Shown: positions 18,060-29,190 of the stretch, piece by piece
Layout: each line of letters starts with the position of its first letter
Numbering within the stretch: position 1 is the stretch's first letter
Assembly: GCA_021401465.1 (NCBI GenBank)
Contig: JADDMT010000227.1
Coordinates: forward strand, 1 to 30,978
Origin: Teratosphaeria epicoccoides
Taxonomy: Eukaryota; Ascomycota; Dothideomycetes; Mycosphaerellales; Teratosphaeriaceae
Reading direction: 5' to 3'
Length of the DNA stretch: 30,978 bases
Notes under the pieces: generated by a model
The model's database searches: none
The model's input: only the letters and a program-made list of their open reading frames with translations
Told to the model about the DNA's origin: nothing
Program-made: the position numbers and the translations under genes

Positions 18060-20290
18060 TGTAGGTAATGTAACTAGTAGAGATTTTAGTTGACAAATGA
18101 AATTCCTAAGGTAGTAGGTTATCTAGTGTATTTGTAGGACTACTATCTAGTAGTAGACATATGCGTAATAAGAACTAAAAAGCTACTTTCTTAGCTAAAG
18201 CTACTCTACTACTCTGTCAAACTAGGTTCCTAGTTTTGGCTTCGTCAGACTGTTAGCAACTATGTTAGAGGTCTTAATATAGCTCATAGATATGATTCCC
18301 TTCTTACACAGATCGCGTTAGTAGTAGTAGGCTATGTTAATATGCTTTTACCTCTCGCTTACATAGGTATCCCTAGTAAGGGTAATTGCCGCTTAGTTGT
18401 CTCCTTGTAGCTATACTATAGGTGACCTAATCGCGAACTTCATCTCCTCTTTCATGAGCCGGCTCTAACTAATGTGTCGCTCTATCTTCATATCTTAGAG
18501 AATCTGACATAGGAACTACAACTACTTTGCATATCTTGCTATTACTATGTATTCTGCTTCTATTTCAGATCTAGCTATTAACTTCTGATTCTTACTTGTC
18601 TAGGATACCGGATCTCCTGCTAGTAGGTAGACATTGCCTAGGACTAATATATAATCTGTCTTGTCTATTACGTAGTTAGAGTTAAAGTATCCTTCTAGTA
18701 TTCTCTAACCCTTTACTATATAGATAATCCTAAGGTCCTTTGTTAAGCGCATGTACCTTCCTAGCTTCTTTAGAGCTTGCTAGTAATGCTAAGCTAGGTC
18801 TGACATATACTAGCTTAGTCTTCTAAGCGCGAAGGTAATGTCTAGTCAGGTTAGAATACCTACGTACATCTATCTCCTAACATCCTCCTAGTACTCCTTA
18901 CAATTTACTCTGACGTTATTAGGCCCTTATAATCAAATCGCATTATAGCTATCTATTAGCAACTAGGTTAGTATAGCGCTTTCCCTAGTCATTATGAGCT
19001 TTTCTAGAACTTTGTTAACATAGTAGGTCTTTTCTAGTTGTAAGGTACCTACCTTTTAGTCTCTAACTATTATGATATTTAGCAGATGTGTTGCCTTACC
19101 TAGGTCCTTAATCTTGAAGAATGTTGCAAACTTGTAGGTATTATAGACGAAAAGGCAGGGGTCTGCCTTACTCTAACGAAAGCTAATCTTCTTAATCTTT
19201 CCCTTGTATAGCTAGTGTTAGTCTTAAGCCGCTTGCTTTAAGCCATATAGACTTTTTAGTAGCTTTAATACTTTGCCTAGGTTAACCTTTACACCTAGTA
19301 GAGCTTGCATCAGATTGCGTTCTTTTAGGACTAATTTAGTAAAGGCATTGTTAACATTAACCTAGTGTAACTCCTAGTTGTTTATGCAGACTATAGCCAT
19401 AAAAATCCAGATAGTATCATGTCTGACTATTAGAGCAAAGTTGTCCTTAAAGTTAACTCTAAGGATCTAACTAAAACCTCTAGCTACTAGCTACGCTTTA
19501 AACTTGTTAACTAATCCATCTGTGTTATATTTCACATCGAAGACCTATTTTGACTTAATTAGGTAAGCATCCTTTAGTCTAACCTGTAAGTGTATCTTGT
19601 GATCCTATAGTTAATGTTTAGGTAAGGCCGCTTTGCCTCTTTTCTCTTTAAAGACCTGCTTCTACTTACTATACTTCTTAGGAATGTCTAGGTCTAAGAT
19701 CCTAGTTTTATTCTTTGATAGTGCATGACTTTCATCCTTCCTGTGATCATTGTCGTGACCCTCCTGACCTAACGGTAGTGTCGATCTAGGTTAAACATAG
19801 TTTTCTATGATTCCTGTTAATGTAAATGTCTTACAAGTCTTCCTGCATTTGTTAATCTTATCTGCCTGCAAATGCTGCCGCTATATAGGTTAAATGCTAA
19901 TCATGTAATTACATTCCTTAAATTTAAGTACTCCTCTTTTCTAGTCTATAAATTAGTTATGCTTTCTTAACTAAGGCATGCCTAGTATAACGTCATGACT
20001 AGCTATGTTAGTAACATCTAAGACAATTTCCTCATAGTACTATTAGATAGCTAGTAGCAACGATATTGTCTCTCGTTCTACACTAGGTAGTAGTAACCTA
20101 TCTACTACTATAAGTTCATACGCTCCTTCTCTTCTACTTCGGGTTATAATCCCTTAGCTCTTAACTAACGATTTAGAGGCAAAATTCCCGCTTGCTCTAG
20201 AATCTATTAATGTACTTGTTAGGTACCTAGTAACAATTATTTTAGTGTAGAAGACTGCTATTAATACTTAAGCGCTTTCTATGTTAAGGA
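18060..20290 (-). pseudogene. Chimeric pol: gypsy-type protease joined to copia-type RT/RNase H
   Basis: The minus strand has one continuous frame across the junction. The first part is gypsy-like: protease active site TLIDSRASGNFAS (near 20200; DSGAS expected), SHDVILGMP, then the linker typical before gypsy RT (DIPKKYSK-KQVFKE, ALPKH, DHKIHL, near 19600-19690). From about 19580 it becomes Ty1/copia RT: FDVKYNTDGLVNKFKA, LVARGFS, FMAIVCINN, SLYGLKQAA, KADPCLFVYN. It ends in copia RNase H (ARSEIEAEYIVIA near 18550, KHINIAYYY, NSLTKPKLG near 18235). No integrase is seen between. The junction could be a genomic deletion or retroviral-type recombination. The frame extends upstream to about 20480 (ESIDVLTKRYVKAKLKL). 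Confidence 0.85.
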
Positions 20291-20450
20291 ACTCTCTTAG
20301 AATGCTCCGATCTTGTCACGACACTACCCCTTCTATCTTAACCCTTGTCAGCTAGTTCGCTACTAGCTAATTAGGTTATCCTAGCACTAGCGGTAGTACC
20401 TACTAGTAGGATAACTTTAACTTCGCCTTTACATATCTCTTAGTTAGAAC

Positions 20451-20503
20451 ATCGATAGATTCTTGTATTATAATGAATCTAGAGCCCTACATAATCTATC
20501 GAT
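20451..20503. repeat. Inverted repeat, 11-base arms
   Basis: ATCGATAGATT (20451-20461) and AATCTATCGAT (20493-20503) form a perfect stem with a loop of 31 bases. It sits between the minus-strand chimeric pol and the plus-strand gypsy C gag. Confidence 0.55.
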
Positions 20504-20587
20504 CTTATTACCTAGACAATGAATACTTAGCTGTAGTCACATAGAGCATACTAATATCGACACTACTACTACGTAGTGCATATTCTC

Positions 20588-20617
20588 TTACGGCGTTTAC
20601 GGAGTTACGGCGTTTAC
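20588..20617 (+). repeat. Direct repeat TTACGGCGTTTAC
   Basis: Two identical 13-base copies (20588-20600 and 20605-20617) separated by four bases, just before the gypsy C gag frame. They may be part of its leader. Confidence 0.6.
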
Positions 20618-20625
20618 ATAGGATC

Positions 20626-22578
20626 TTAGATATAGACATAGACGACATATAGGATAAGCGCGTAGCTAGAGTAGCTACTTAGTTAGTAGCAAAGTAACGC
20701 TACGAGACACTCTTTAACATAGTACTAGAACACTACGACTAGGATCTTACTAATGAAGAAGAGATAGAAACAGGAACATACCTACTTTGTAATACCTAGT
20801 AATAGAAGATCAAGCTAAGGAAGAAGCATGACAACGTAGCTAAGAGGGTACAAAGTAGTCGACTCTCTTTAACAGACGTTAGCCTATAGACAGACTATGA
20901 CATTAACTAGCTTGACGACCTAGATGCAAATAGCTTCTATTAATAGGTTAATACCTACCTAACCGAGGTGTTTAATGTACTTACTAAGGTAATAGATGAA
21001 TACTGCTAACCCTTAGAGCAATATAAAGCGATAAAAGAGGTTAACGAGATTAACAACATAGAGTACAATTTCCTAAGGCAGGACTACGACAAAGTCAAGT
21101 AAGAACTACGGTTAGTAGAGGTATCCCTAGCTAAAGTTAGCCCTGACCGACTAGACAAAGCTAACAACTAGTTAGCTTAGATGACTAAGCATTATAACAA
21201 GGCGACTAAGAATGCGAATAAATACTAACAGGATACTAAGGCCGCAGAGGTACGAGCTAAAGAATTAGAAGACAAAGTTAAGCGCCTAACTCAAGATGTT
21301 CGGTATAGTCGCTATTAGCAAGATAATGACAAGCGTTATTGTTATAAGAGTACTAAACGTTCCTGCGAACGCTATGACAATAGCCGCTAGGATCTAAAAG
21401 GGACCCGCTACTATAAGTATAGGCATACCTATAACACTAAAGGATGTCGCTACCTTAGCGACAACTCATATGACAGTAATAGCTCCGACTTAGATTCTAG
21501 TAGGGGCGGAGCTCGCTTGCCTAAGTTACTATCTCGCAAATCTAAGCGCGAGTTAGTAGAAGAAGTGCCTTGTAGCGACTACGACTACAAACAGGTCCAT
21601 ATTAACCCTGATTAGAATAAGGCTCTTATTATGAGAAAGGACCCTAAGGACCTAGAAAAGTTTGACAGTAACGAGAAGAAGTTCCTAGCATAGTTACATA
21701 GGCTTAAGATGAAACTCCGCGCTACATCTTTCTAGTACTATAACAATAGACTATAGTATATCCTTAGCTTACTAGAATCTACACTATATAACATTTGTTT
21801 ACTAAGGGTACTAAGCTTGTATGGCGCCTGTTATAGTAACCCTTACCCTATAGTCAAAAAGATGATTAACTACCTAGTTAAGCGCTTCGTAGATTACAAC
21901 CTTCGCGAAAAGGCGTTTACTACTATAGTAAAGCTAAAGCAAGGCAAGGGCGAACAGTTTTAGTACCTGTTCTATACTAATTACTAGAAGTACCGTGGCG
22001 TCCTTAGCCCTGTCGAGAATGATATAGACGAAGAACTCGCTATTTACAGCAAACTTAACGTGCGCTACTAAAACAAAGTAGCTAATAGGCTTAAAGTGTA
22101 GACCCTCGATTAGTTTGTCTGCTACTTGCTTTGCCTTAATATCTAACTTGACACTCTAGACAAGACACATACTCGTAATAACCCTGACAAGAGTAGGGAG
22201 AAGGACAAGAGCAAGGACAATAACAGGACTCGCGGCTTAAACCCCTGTTACACAACTACACTAGTAATAGCTACATCCCTAAACACATCCTTTTTAAACA
22301 TTAGCGGTCGTGTCCCTCGCCCTGCGACAGGCTAGTAAGCTAACCTCCTAGCTATATACTAAAACCTTAGTCGCCTTACTAATGCGGAGCGCGAGAAGCT
22401 AAAGGCTAAGGGCGCCTGCCTACGTTGTCGCAAGCTAGGCCATGAATAGTAGCAGAAGGACTCTTGCCCTATAGGCAAGGTAGAGCTAGCTTTTAAGAAG
22501 GCTAACATTCAGAGTAGTAGCACGGAGGTTACTAAGGACACTAAAGGCAACTCGGGAAATACCCTGACTACTATTTAA
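20626..22578 (+). pseudogene. Gag of gypsy C: coiled coil, capsid, zinc knuckle
   Basis: About 650 codons in one frame to TAA at 22576-22578; the start is unclear. Residues about 110-230 form a strongly helical charged stretch (KAIKEVNEINNIEYNFL, AAEVRAKELEDKVKRL), probably a coiled coil. A Ser/Asp-rich linker follows, then a capsid-like region (DPKDLEKFDSNEKKFLA, LHRLKMKLR, QGKGEQFQYLFYTNYQKY). A CCHC knuckle (CLRCRKLGHE, final Cys near 22463) begins at 22417. Gag packages element RNA in the cytoplasm. The end runs into pol in a shifted frame. About 40 stops are TAG/TAA. Confidence 0.87.
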
Positions 22579-24637
22579 GCGTAACAAGTAGTAGCCTAGA
22601 TGTAGAAGATGAATCAGAGACACCGCTAGAGTACAAAACTCTATATGTATCACAATCTGCGGCAATAGACTTAGGCTAGCAAGGGCCTAATGTCTTACTA
22701 CATATAGTTACAAAGTTAATAATTAATAGCAACAAAGCGTCGGCTTTCTTTGATAGCGGTTCTAACCCTTAATTTATTAGCTAGTTGTTCGCGTACCTAC
22801 ATAATATCCCCTTGATCCTGTTAGCTAAGTCTCGGATGTTAGCACTTAGCGATAGGGCTCCTTATAGCAGGATTACGCATATAGCACTCATTGATTTAAC
22901 GATTAGCAACAGTTAGTACTAACATCACGAACAAATCTTAGTCTTTATGTTAGACCTGTAGTATAACTTAGCACTTATACGACTATAGCTAGCCATCTAT
23001 AAGCCACAAACACAGTAGAAGGAAGGCACACTAGTTATGAGCTCTAACTACTATTCTTCGAACTGCTTGTCCTATCTACATCTCCCTGCTATAGCCCTAT
23101 TAGACGACATGTCGAGAATATTCTGACGCGAGAGGCAAAAAGATCTTAAGGCCTAGCCGACTAATGATGACATTGTCAAAGTACCTGCGGTTACGGCTTA
23201 CGCTCTTGCATAGCGCGAAGGGTATAAAGTCTTTAGCCTGTAGGTACAGGAAATCACGTCTACATAAGAACTACCCTTGTAGGCTTATGCTATTAGGGCG
23301 AAAGACTTCGAGAAACACATGTAGGACAAACTAGACGACGATCTACAGACTAAATTGCTAGGCTTTTATCACGACCTAGTAGATGCATTCTCGCGTAAGG
23401 TAGCAAAGCGACTACTACTACATCGCATTAGAGTAGACCTTAAGATATACCTTAATAAGGAGGGCGCTAAGCCGCTATACAAGAAGCTATACATAATGTC
23501 ACTACTAGAAAACAAAGTAATCAAGAAGTAGATTAATGATTAGTTAGCTTATAGTATAATCTAATTAAGTAGCTTACTAGCGGCTATACTAGTAATTATG
23601 GTATAGAAGCTAGGAGGAGGGCTACAAGTATGTACTTACTACAGAGCTCTAAATGCACTAACAATTAAGGCTAAATACACACTGCTACTAATAAGAGAGA
23701 TACTAGCGAAAATCTTAGGCAAGAAGTACTTTAGCAAACTAGACATTATTACCGCCTTTAATCAAGTTAGGATCAAGGAAGGCCACGAGTAGCTTACTGC
23801 ATTTAACACTCGTTACAGGCAATTCGAGTGCTTAGTGATGCCCTTTAGCCTGTCTAATGCACTAGCAGCATTCTAGTCTTACATTAACAACACACTATAA
23901 GAGTACCTTAATGACTACGCCTCTACGTACCTTAACAATGTCTTCATCTTTAGCGATACCCTAGAGGACTACATACAGCATGTGCGCAAGGCTATTAAGA
24001 AGCTAAGAGATGCAGGGCTACTAATAGACATTAATAAGGGCGAGTTTCACGTATAGGAGACTAGATATCTAGGTCTTATTATTATAACAGGCTAAACGTA
24101 GTCACAATATCTATGACAAGGAACTACTAGCTATTATCAGGGCATTTGAAGAATACCGCCCTGAACTTATGCTATATAGTAACAAGCCTGTGCTCGTAGT
24201 CACTAATCACAAAAACCTTGAGTACTTCATAACAACTAAAAGACTTAATGTAATGTAGGCTTATTAGTTAGAGTTCCTATTACAGTTTAACTTCTAAATT
24301 ACCTTCTGACTAGGGAAGAGAAATCTACGTGCGGACAGTCTTACTCGACGTACGTAGGACGCTCTAATAGCGGCAGAGCTTAAACATTGTAATTAAATTG
24401 TCATTAAAGCAGAACAAATTATACTACTGCCTAAGTACCTACAAGCGGCCGTAACTACGATACAAAGTTAGCTACAGATAGTAGCAATAGACGATAGCAA
24501 CTACCGCGGAGCAATCTCTACGATATAAGAAGGCAAAGTAATACCCTACCTATAGCACGTAAAGGTAGCACCCTTAACTTGCATAATTAAGGGGGACCTT
24601 ATCCTTGTAGGTAGCTAAATTCAGATACTAGATAACG
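22572..24637 (+). pseudogene. Pol of gypsy C: protease, RT, RNase H (internal deletion)
   Basis: The frame differs from gag and opens before the gag stop, so expression by ribosomal frameshifting is likely. The protease site FFDSGSNP is at about 22746. RT follows from about 23560 (YRALNALTIKAKYTLL, FSKLDIITAFNQVRIKEG, MPFSLSNA). The catalytic box is YLNN near 23930 instead of YLDD: both Asp codons became Asn by G-to-A change. At about 24093 the RT C-terminal part is missing. Sequence jumps in a new frame to RNase H (YDKELLAIIRAFEEYRPEL, NHKNLEYF, LRADSLTRR). It then continues to the pre-integrase spacer (GDLILVGS), where copia interrupts it. Confidence 0.88.
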
Positions 24638-24898
24638 TGTTAAAATGTGATAGGCAGTTGCATACTAGCTGTACTAAGTTAGTAGGAGTCAGAGTTAGGC
24701 AGGACCGTGAATCTGACCTCTCGGACTTAGGTCAGGGGTTAGGGGATATATGACCCTAGCTAGGAAGAGAAGAGTTTTTACCTTCTCTTTAATCTAGTAA
24801 CTACGTTCGTTATATATCTAATACCTGACATAATATATTCATTCTGTGGCTACTTCCTATATGTAAATCTATTACCTGTATTAGGGATTAATTTAACA
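24638..24898 (+). repeat. 5' LTR of copia element
   Basis: 261 bases bounded by perfect short inverted ends, TGTTAAA and TTTAACA, and followed immediately by a tRNA primer site. The left edge coincides with the break in gypsy C pol, which fixes the boundary. Confidence 0.85.
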
Positions 24899-24913
24899 GG
24901 TTATGAGCCTAGG
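24899..24913 (+). other. Primer-binding site, half-molecule initiator tRNA-Met type
   Basis: GGTTATGAGCCTAGG directly follows the LTR. It is complementary, apart from one RIP-type change, to the anticodon stem-loop of eukaryotic initiator tRNA-Met (around CUGGGCUCAUAACC). Drosophila copia and some relatives are known to use such a cut tRNA half as primer. This supports the copia assignment. Confidence 0.75.
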
Positions 24914-25094
24914 TTTTGCCTGTAGCTAGGAGAATTTGTCAGAAGAGCGTACTTAATCTACTCGACGATTAAGGGCAGACTAGAGGCTGCCGCTACACTA
25001 TGTAAAGGATACTAGAGCCTGTTAGAGCATGTTAGACAGACTCTCAAGATGGAGATAAGACGTGAAAGAGCCTAGGAACTATTCGGACATAGTT

Positions 25095-25155
25095 GAAAAG
25101 TTCGTAGTTGCCTTCTAAAACTGTGAAAAAGGTCGTAGTTACCGTCTAAAACTGT
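25095..25155 (+). repeat. Tandem duplication of about 30 bases in the copia leader
   Basis: GAAAAGTTCGTAGTTGCC... (25095-25124) is repeated at 25125-25155 with a few changes; both units end TCTAAAACTGT. It lies between the primer site and gag, in a leader with no assignable gene. Confidence 0.65.
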
Positions 25156-25415
25156 ATAGGAGTTCGACATATAATAACCTTAGTTTATCTGTTTTATATT
25201 CTTTTACTATTTATAATACTCCCTTACTATAGACTCGTCTAAGGACTAAAAGAAAGTCCCTACTCTAACATAAGAGAACAACGAGTTCTAGTTTAAGCAG
25301 GAGTCTCGTCTCCTTGCGTTAAAGAAGTACGCATAGCTAATTAACCGGAAGGCGCCGCTTCTAACAAGCCTAAAGATAGCAATTACAAATGGCGAAGTAC
25401 TAGTAGTTAGAGTAG
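25156..25415 (+). other. Copia leader sequence
   Basis: Upstream of the region shared with 2463-2650. The gag frame is open upstream with few stops (KIAITNGEVLVVRVDV near 25375-25420), so the true start codon may be here rather than at 25416. Nothing else was recognised. Confidence 0.4.
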
Positions 25416-26802
25416 ATGTCAGAGCAAGCTAGAGAGCCGAGCTAGCAAGACAGGCAAGTTAACAGTTAGAGGAACTACCTACTACTTAGTAGTCGCCTTT
25501 CATCTTTTCAGGCATACCTCTACGTAAACTCTAGTTAGACTTAAAGGATAATTAGTCAGACTTAAAGGGTAAGCAGTTAGTCCTACTATAGTAGTATTCG
25601 AGGCATGTAAGTAAGTAACCGCAGAGATCCTCTAATCCATCCTTAGCTACGCAGAGGGATCAGAGCTAAAAAAGCGCTAGTTAGAGCTTGTCAGGATCTT
25701 AAGACTAAAGAGACTAGACCCTTAAAGGCACTATGCTACTAGCTACTAATGAAGAAGGGGCACGGTCGCAATATATCGTAGGCAACTAGATGTACGCGTT
25801 AGCTAACACTAATAAATAGTTTAAGGCTAATTTAACTGCCCTTTATAAGATATCGCGGAGCCTTAACAAGATTAATAGTACTCTAACGCTCGAATGCAAG
25901 ACAACCGCGGAGGCGTAGGCTATACTACCCTCAAAATACAAGAAGAACCTTCTAACATCCTTGAGAATATACTAGTAATAGTACACAATGTACAAGATAG
26001 ACAAGGATACAAGCATTAATGACGCCTATGTAACACTTACAAACCTGTTATAAAAGATCATTAATGTCGAACCTAAGACAAGGATGTTATACATGTAGGA
26101 CAGAGTCGTCTAACAGCTTCTTAATGCCCTACCTAAGCACTACTACGACCTAAGGCGTAACATCGATCTAATAGGTATAAAATATGGTTAGAGAGTCCTA
26201 CATATCCTGTTTAAGGAGGAGTTACGCCTAAAGGAACTCTAATGCGCTAAATATAGACTCTAACTCTGATGTAGAGTACTATAGCTAGTAGCATACTAAC
26301 TAATCCCAGGAAAATTCAGCTTAAGCTTAGTAGACAGCTAAGTAGGAGACAGCATTCTGACGTCGCTAGAGTGCTAGTCGCAAATACTGCTAACACGCTA
26401 GTTACCTAGGCTCCTACAAGCAGTTAGGCTCATACTAGTCATATAGGTGTAAGTAGACTAACGCCAAGTTAGAGGAGCAAAGGGGCTCGGAGACAAAGTT
26501 GCTATTTGTTCCTAACTCTTAGCAAGCAGATAACTAAAAACGTTAGAGGACGCTATACTCTAATGACTAGGGCTTTAAATGAGGCTCATATTCTAAAGCA
26601 TTATATTCGGAATAGATTAGGTCTAATGCGACGGCTGTAGTGTAACAGGCTCCTTACTTGATAGCGACTTATCCTTGATAATTAGTAGGATAGTAGTGCA
26701 AGCATAGCAAGGAGATAGAGAATACCTACCCTAGACTTAACAAGTCAGAGTATTAATTCTCTTACTAAGGCGATTCAAGCTACGATTAGTTGCCTAATTA
26801 CT
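25416..26802 (+). pseudogene. Copia gag with zinc-knuckle remnant, and possible pol start
   Basis: The first frame, to about 26233, gives a gag: Gln-rich N-terminus (EELPTTQQSPFIF), then helical parts (YALANTNKQFKANLTALYKI, KNLLTSLRIY) and the copia capsid signature LLNALPKHYYDLRRNIDLIG near 26113-26170, followed by LHILFKEELRLKEL. After a +1 shift at about 26234 the protein continues (NSNALNIDSNSDVEYYS) to a decayed zinc knuckle (RKYC-HASYLGSYK near 26380-26430). Near 26665 RLILDN could be a remnant of the copia protease site. The frame is cut by the gypsy LTR at 26803. Gag would form the virus-like particle. Confidence 0.75.
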
Positions 26803-27277
26803 TGTCATGAGTGTCAGGAGTACTGTAAGTCACAGGATCATGAGTGTCCTAAGTGCTATAAGTTATAGCATAGTCATGTAAGTACTATAAGTCATAAGCA
26901 TAGTCATAGGAGAAAGGATCTGTCATGTGAGGACAGATCCCTAGATCTGTAGGGTTAGTCTACAGATCTATAGGCCTACAGGGGAGAAGGGATCTGTCAC
27001 AGGATAATAGACCCTCGGATCTATAGGGTTAGTCTACAGATCTATAGACACGGATCTATCGGGTCTGTCGACAGATCTAATAGAGCTGCTCTGTCTCTCT
27101 AGTATATAGGGATAGCTTCAGGACAGGCAGTTAGGAGCTTCGTGCTTAATTCTTAGTTAATCCTCTCTTGCTTAGAGGAGAGAGTTACAAGGTTAATTGC
27201 TATTGTCGATATTCTTCACAGCTCTGCGAGTCTAACACCTAATCCCCTTCCTGCTATTAGTACCTACCCTTATGAAA
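26803..27277 (+). repeat. 5' LTR of gypsy family A copy 3
   Basis: It starts TGTCATGAGTG and matches the LTRs at 1990 and 16917, including the doubled GGATCTGTC units (about 26917, 26989) and the TATATAGGG box (near 27101). The 3' edge reads TTATGAAA instead of TTATGACA, so the last bases are approximate. The following bases should be the primer site, but I could not match them to a tRNA. Confidence 0.93.
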
Positions 27278-27456
27278 TTTTAAGCACTACTTCTAAGGAA
27301 GCATCAGGAGACTTGTCGAGCGCTTGACATACGCCTATGTCAAGTAGTTCTTTAGCTGTTAGTTTAACTTCTAGTAACAGTTAACTAACACTACGAGAAC
27401 AAGTTGCTACTATACCTCAAATTACGTAGTAGCTTAAATCTATTCACCTTAGCAAG

Positions 27457-29190
27457 ATGGCTCTAGCATCCGTCGCAGGTTCAACTACCGGGAATAGACA
27501 TAGTAATAATGGCTTTAAGATAGGAAGCCCTACAGAGTTTACAGGACAACGATCTTAAGTCGAGATGTTTATCCTATAATGCTAGTTAGCATTTAACGTA
27601 GATACGGAACGGTTAACGACACATTATAAGCGAATGATATACATCGTCTCTTACCTAAAGGGACTAGCGTTCGAGTTTATCTAGCCTTATCTAACAGATT
27701 ATCTAGATCATATTAGTAACGTCGAAGCTAGGAAGACGACAACTAGGGAGATTCTTAACTTAGATAAGTCTTTATTCAAGGTATTACGCGAAGCTTTTAG
27801 GCTTAGTAATAAGCAACAAGAGGCTAAGAGAGCTCTCCTAGGAATCTAGCAGAAGGGTTCCGCTATTAAGTACCGCGTAGACTTTTAGACTCTCTCTGCT
27901 TAAGTCAACTAGAATGATAATGCTTTAGCCGCTTAGTTCTACTAGGGACTAAAGGAGACAGTTAAAGACGAAATTGCCTAAGGAGATTAGCTAACGACAT
28001 TCAAGGAAATAAGCGATCTCGCGATTAGAATTGATAATCGCATCTAGGAATAACAGCAAGAACGACAACATAGAAATCGCAAGCTAGCACAGGCTAACTA
28101 TAAGGTCTAACGATTAGCACTAAATGGCGAAGCGATTACTATAGTCTCTAACCTATAGAGTTAGATGCGACTAAGGGGCGTCCGAAGAATAGACCCTAAG
28201 GAAAGCTACAGAAGGGCTCTCCTACCTAGAATAGTCCGAAGAAGCTATTCGACAAGAGTAACCTCAAGTGCCATAACTGTAGAAAGAAGGGACACTTTGC
28301 CCGCAAGTGTTTTGCTAAGAAGCAACGACAGGAACTGCCTAGGATAGAGCAGGCTCGCGCTATAACAACGGCACCTAAGCAAAAGGCTGCTACTACTTAA
28401 GGACTAGACTATGCTGTACTTACTTAGACTGCATGCTACGACGACAATTGTCGAATTCACATGAGTGATAAAGATGGTTCTAGATAGTACCCTAGCTAAA
28501 ACAAGGCATAGTCGATCTGTGCGCTAAGGGGTACACCTTCTAGTACGATAGTCCTAAGGCAACAGGAGCTAGAAGAAGAAGAAGAAGGTTCGGACTACAA
28601 CTACGAGCTTGTCGAAGCCGTCATTCCTGATTCTAAGGAAGACAAGAGCATAGAGCGATAGGCTATGCCGCTACATGACATTAGACTCGATATTATCCGA
28701 ATCATACAGAACTAGTAGGCTTAGGCTTACCCCTAGATTAATGGAGTATAACACGTCGACTAGCTTTAGTATGACGAACTAGCTAACTATATGCGACGAT
28801 ACCTAAGGAGACTACTAGTCGTAGCTTAACCTCACGCGCATCAGAAAGTTATCCAAGAAATTGTACTGTTTAGGGTAGAGTTTACGCCCTAGGGAGACTA
28901 CCTAACCCATGAAGGTATTCAGATTCTATAAGCGCTACGACTCCGAGTCTACTACTTAAAGGTAGAGTACGCAGGAAACGCGCAGGAACAGCGAGGCTAA
29001 CAGCGAGAACGACCTCTTAGGCTAGAAAGCGGTAACGCTTAGAGAAGAGTAAGCCGAGACCGCACGATCCCTAAATTAGTCTGTAAAGACAGTTATTCAG
29101 GAAACAACGAGGTCCGCTAGAATTAGACCTACGGACAGACTAGACAGAGCTGCAACGATGTACTACGATCGGCGCCAGATACGCGAACAA
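27457..29190 (+). pseudogene. Gag of gypsy family A, with zinc knuckle and acidic tail
   Basis: ATG at 27457 (MALASVAGSTTG) opens the retrotransposon gag domain: PTEFTGQRS, ERLTTHYKRMIYIVSYLKGL, FEFI-PYLTDYLD, ALLGI-QKGSAIKYRVDF, ETVKDEIA. A one-base shift at about 28150 moves to the next frame (PIELDATKGRPKNRP), leading to an intact CCHC knuckle, CHNCRKKGHFARKCF, at 28269-28313. A Glu-rich stretch (QQELEEEEEGSDYNYELVEA) and spacer follow, before another shift into protease near 29190. About 35 stops are TAG/TAA. Gag forms particles and binds element RNA. A 60-codon ORF at 28165-28347 is only the wrong-frame reading across the knuckle. Confidence 0.9.

Larger units (their letters stand above)
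20590..24637 (+). mobile_element. Ty3/gypsy element C, interrupted by copia
   Basis: It contains a long gag with zinc knuckle and a pol in another frame, ending abruptly where the copia LTR starts at 24638. No 5' LTR was recognised on the left. The integrase half presumably lies right of the window, beyond the nested insertions. Confidence 0.85.
24638..26802 (+). mobile_element. Ty1/copia element (5' part), inserted in gypsy C
   Basis: It shows a 5' LTR, primer-binding site, leader, gag and the start of pol. It interrupts gypsy C pol after TAACG (24633-24637) and is itself interrupted at 26802/26803 by gypsy A copy 3. The rest is outside the window. Confidence 0.85.
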
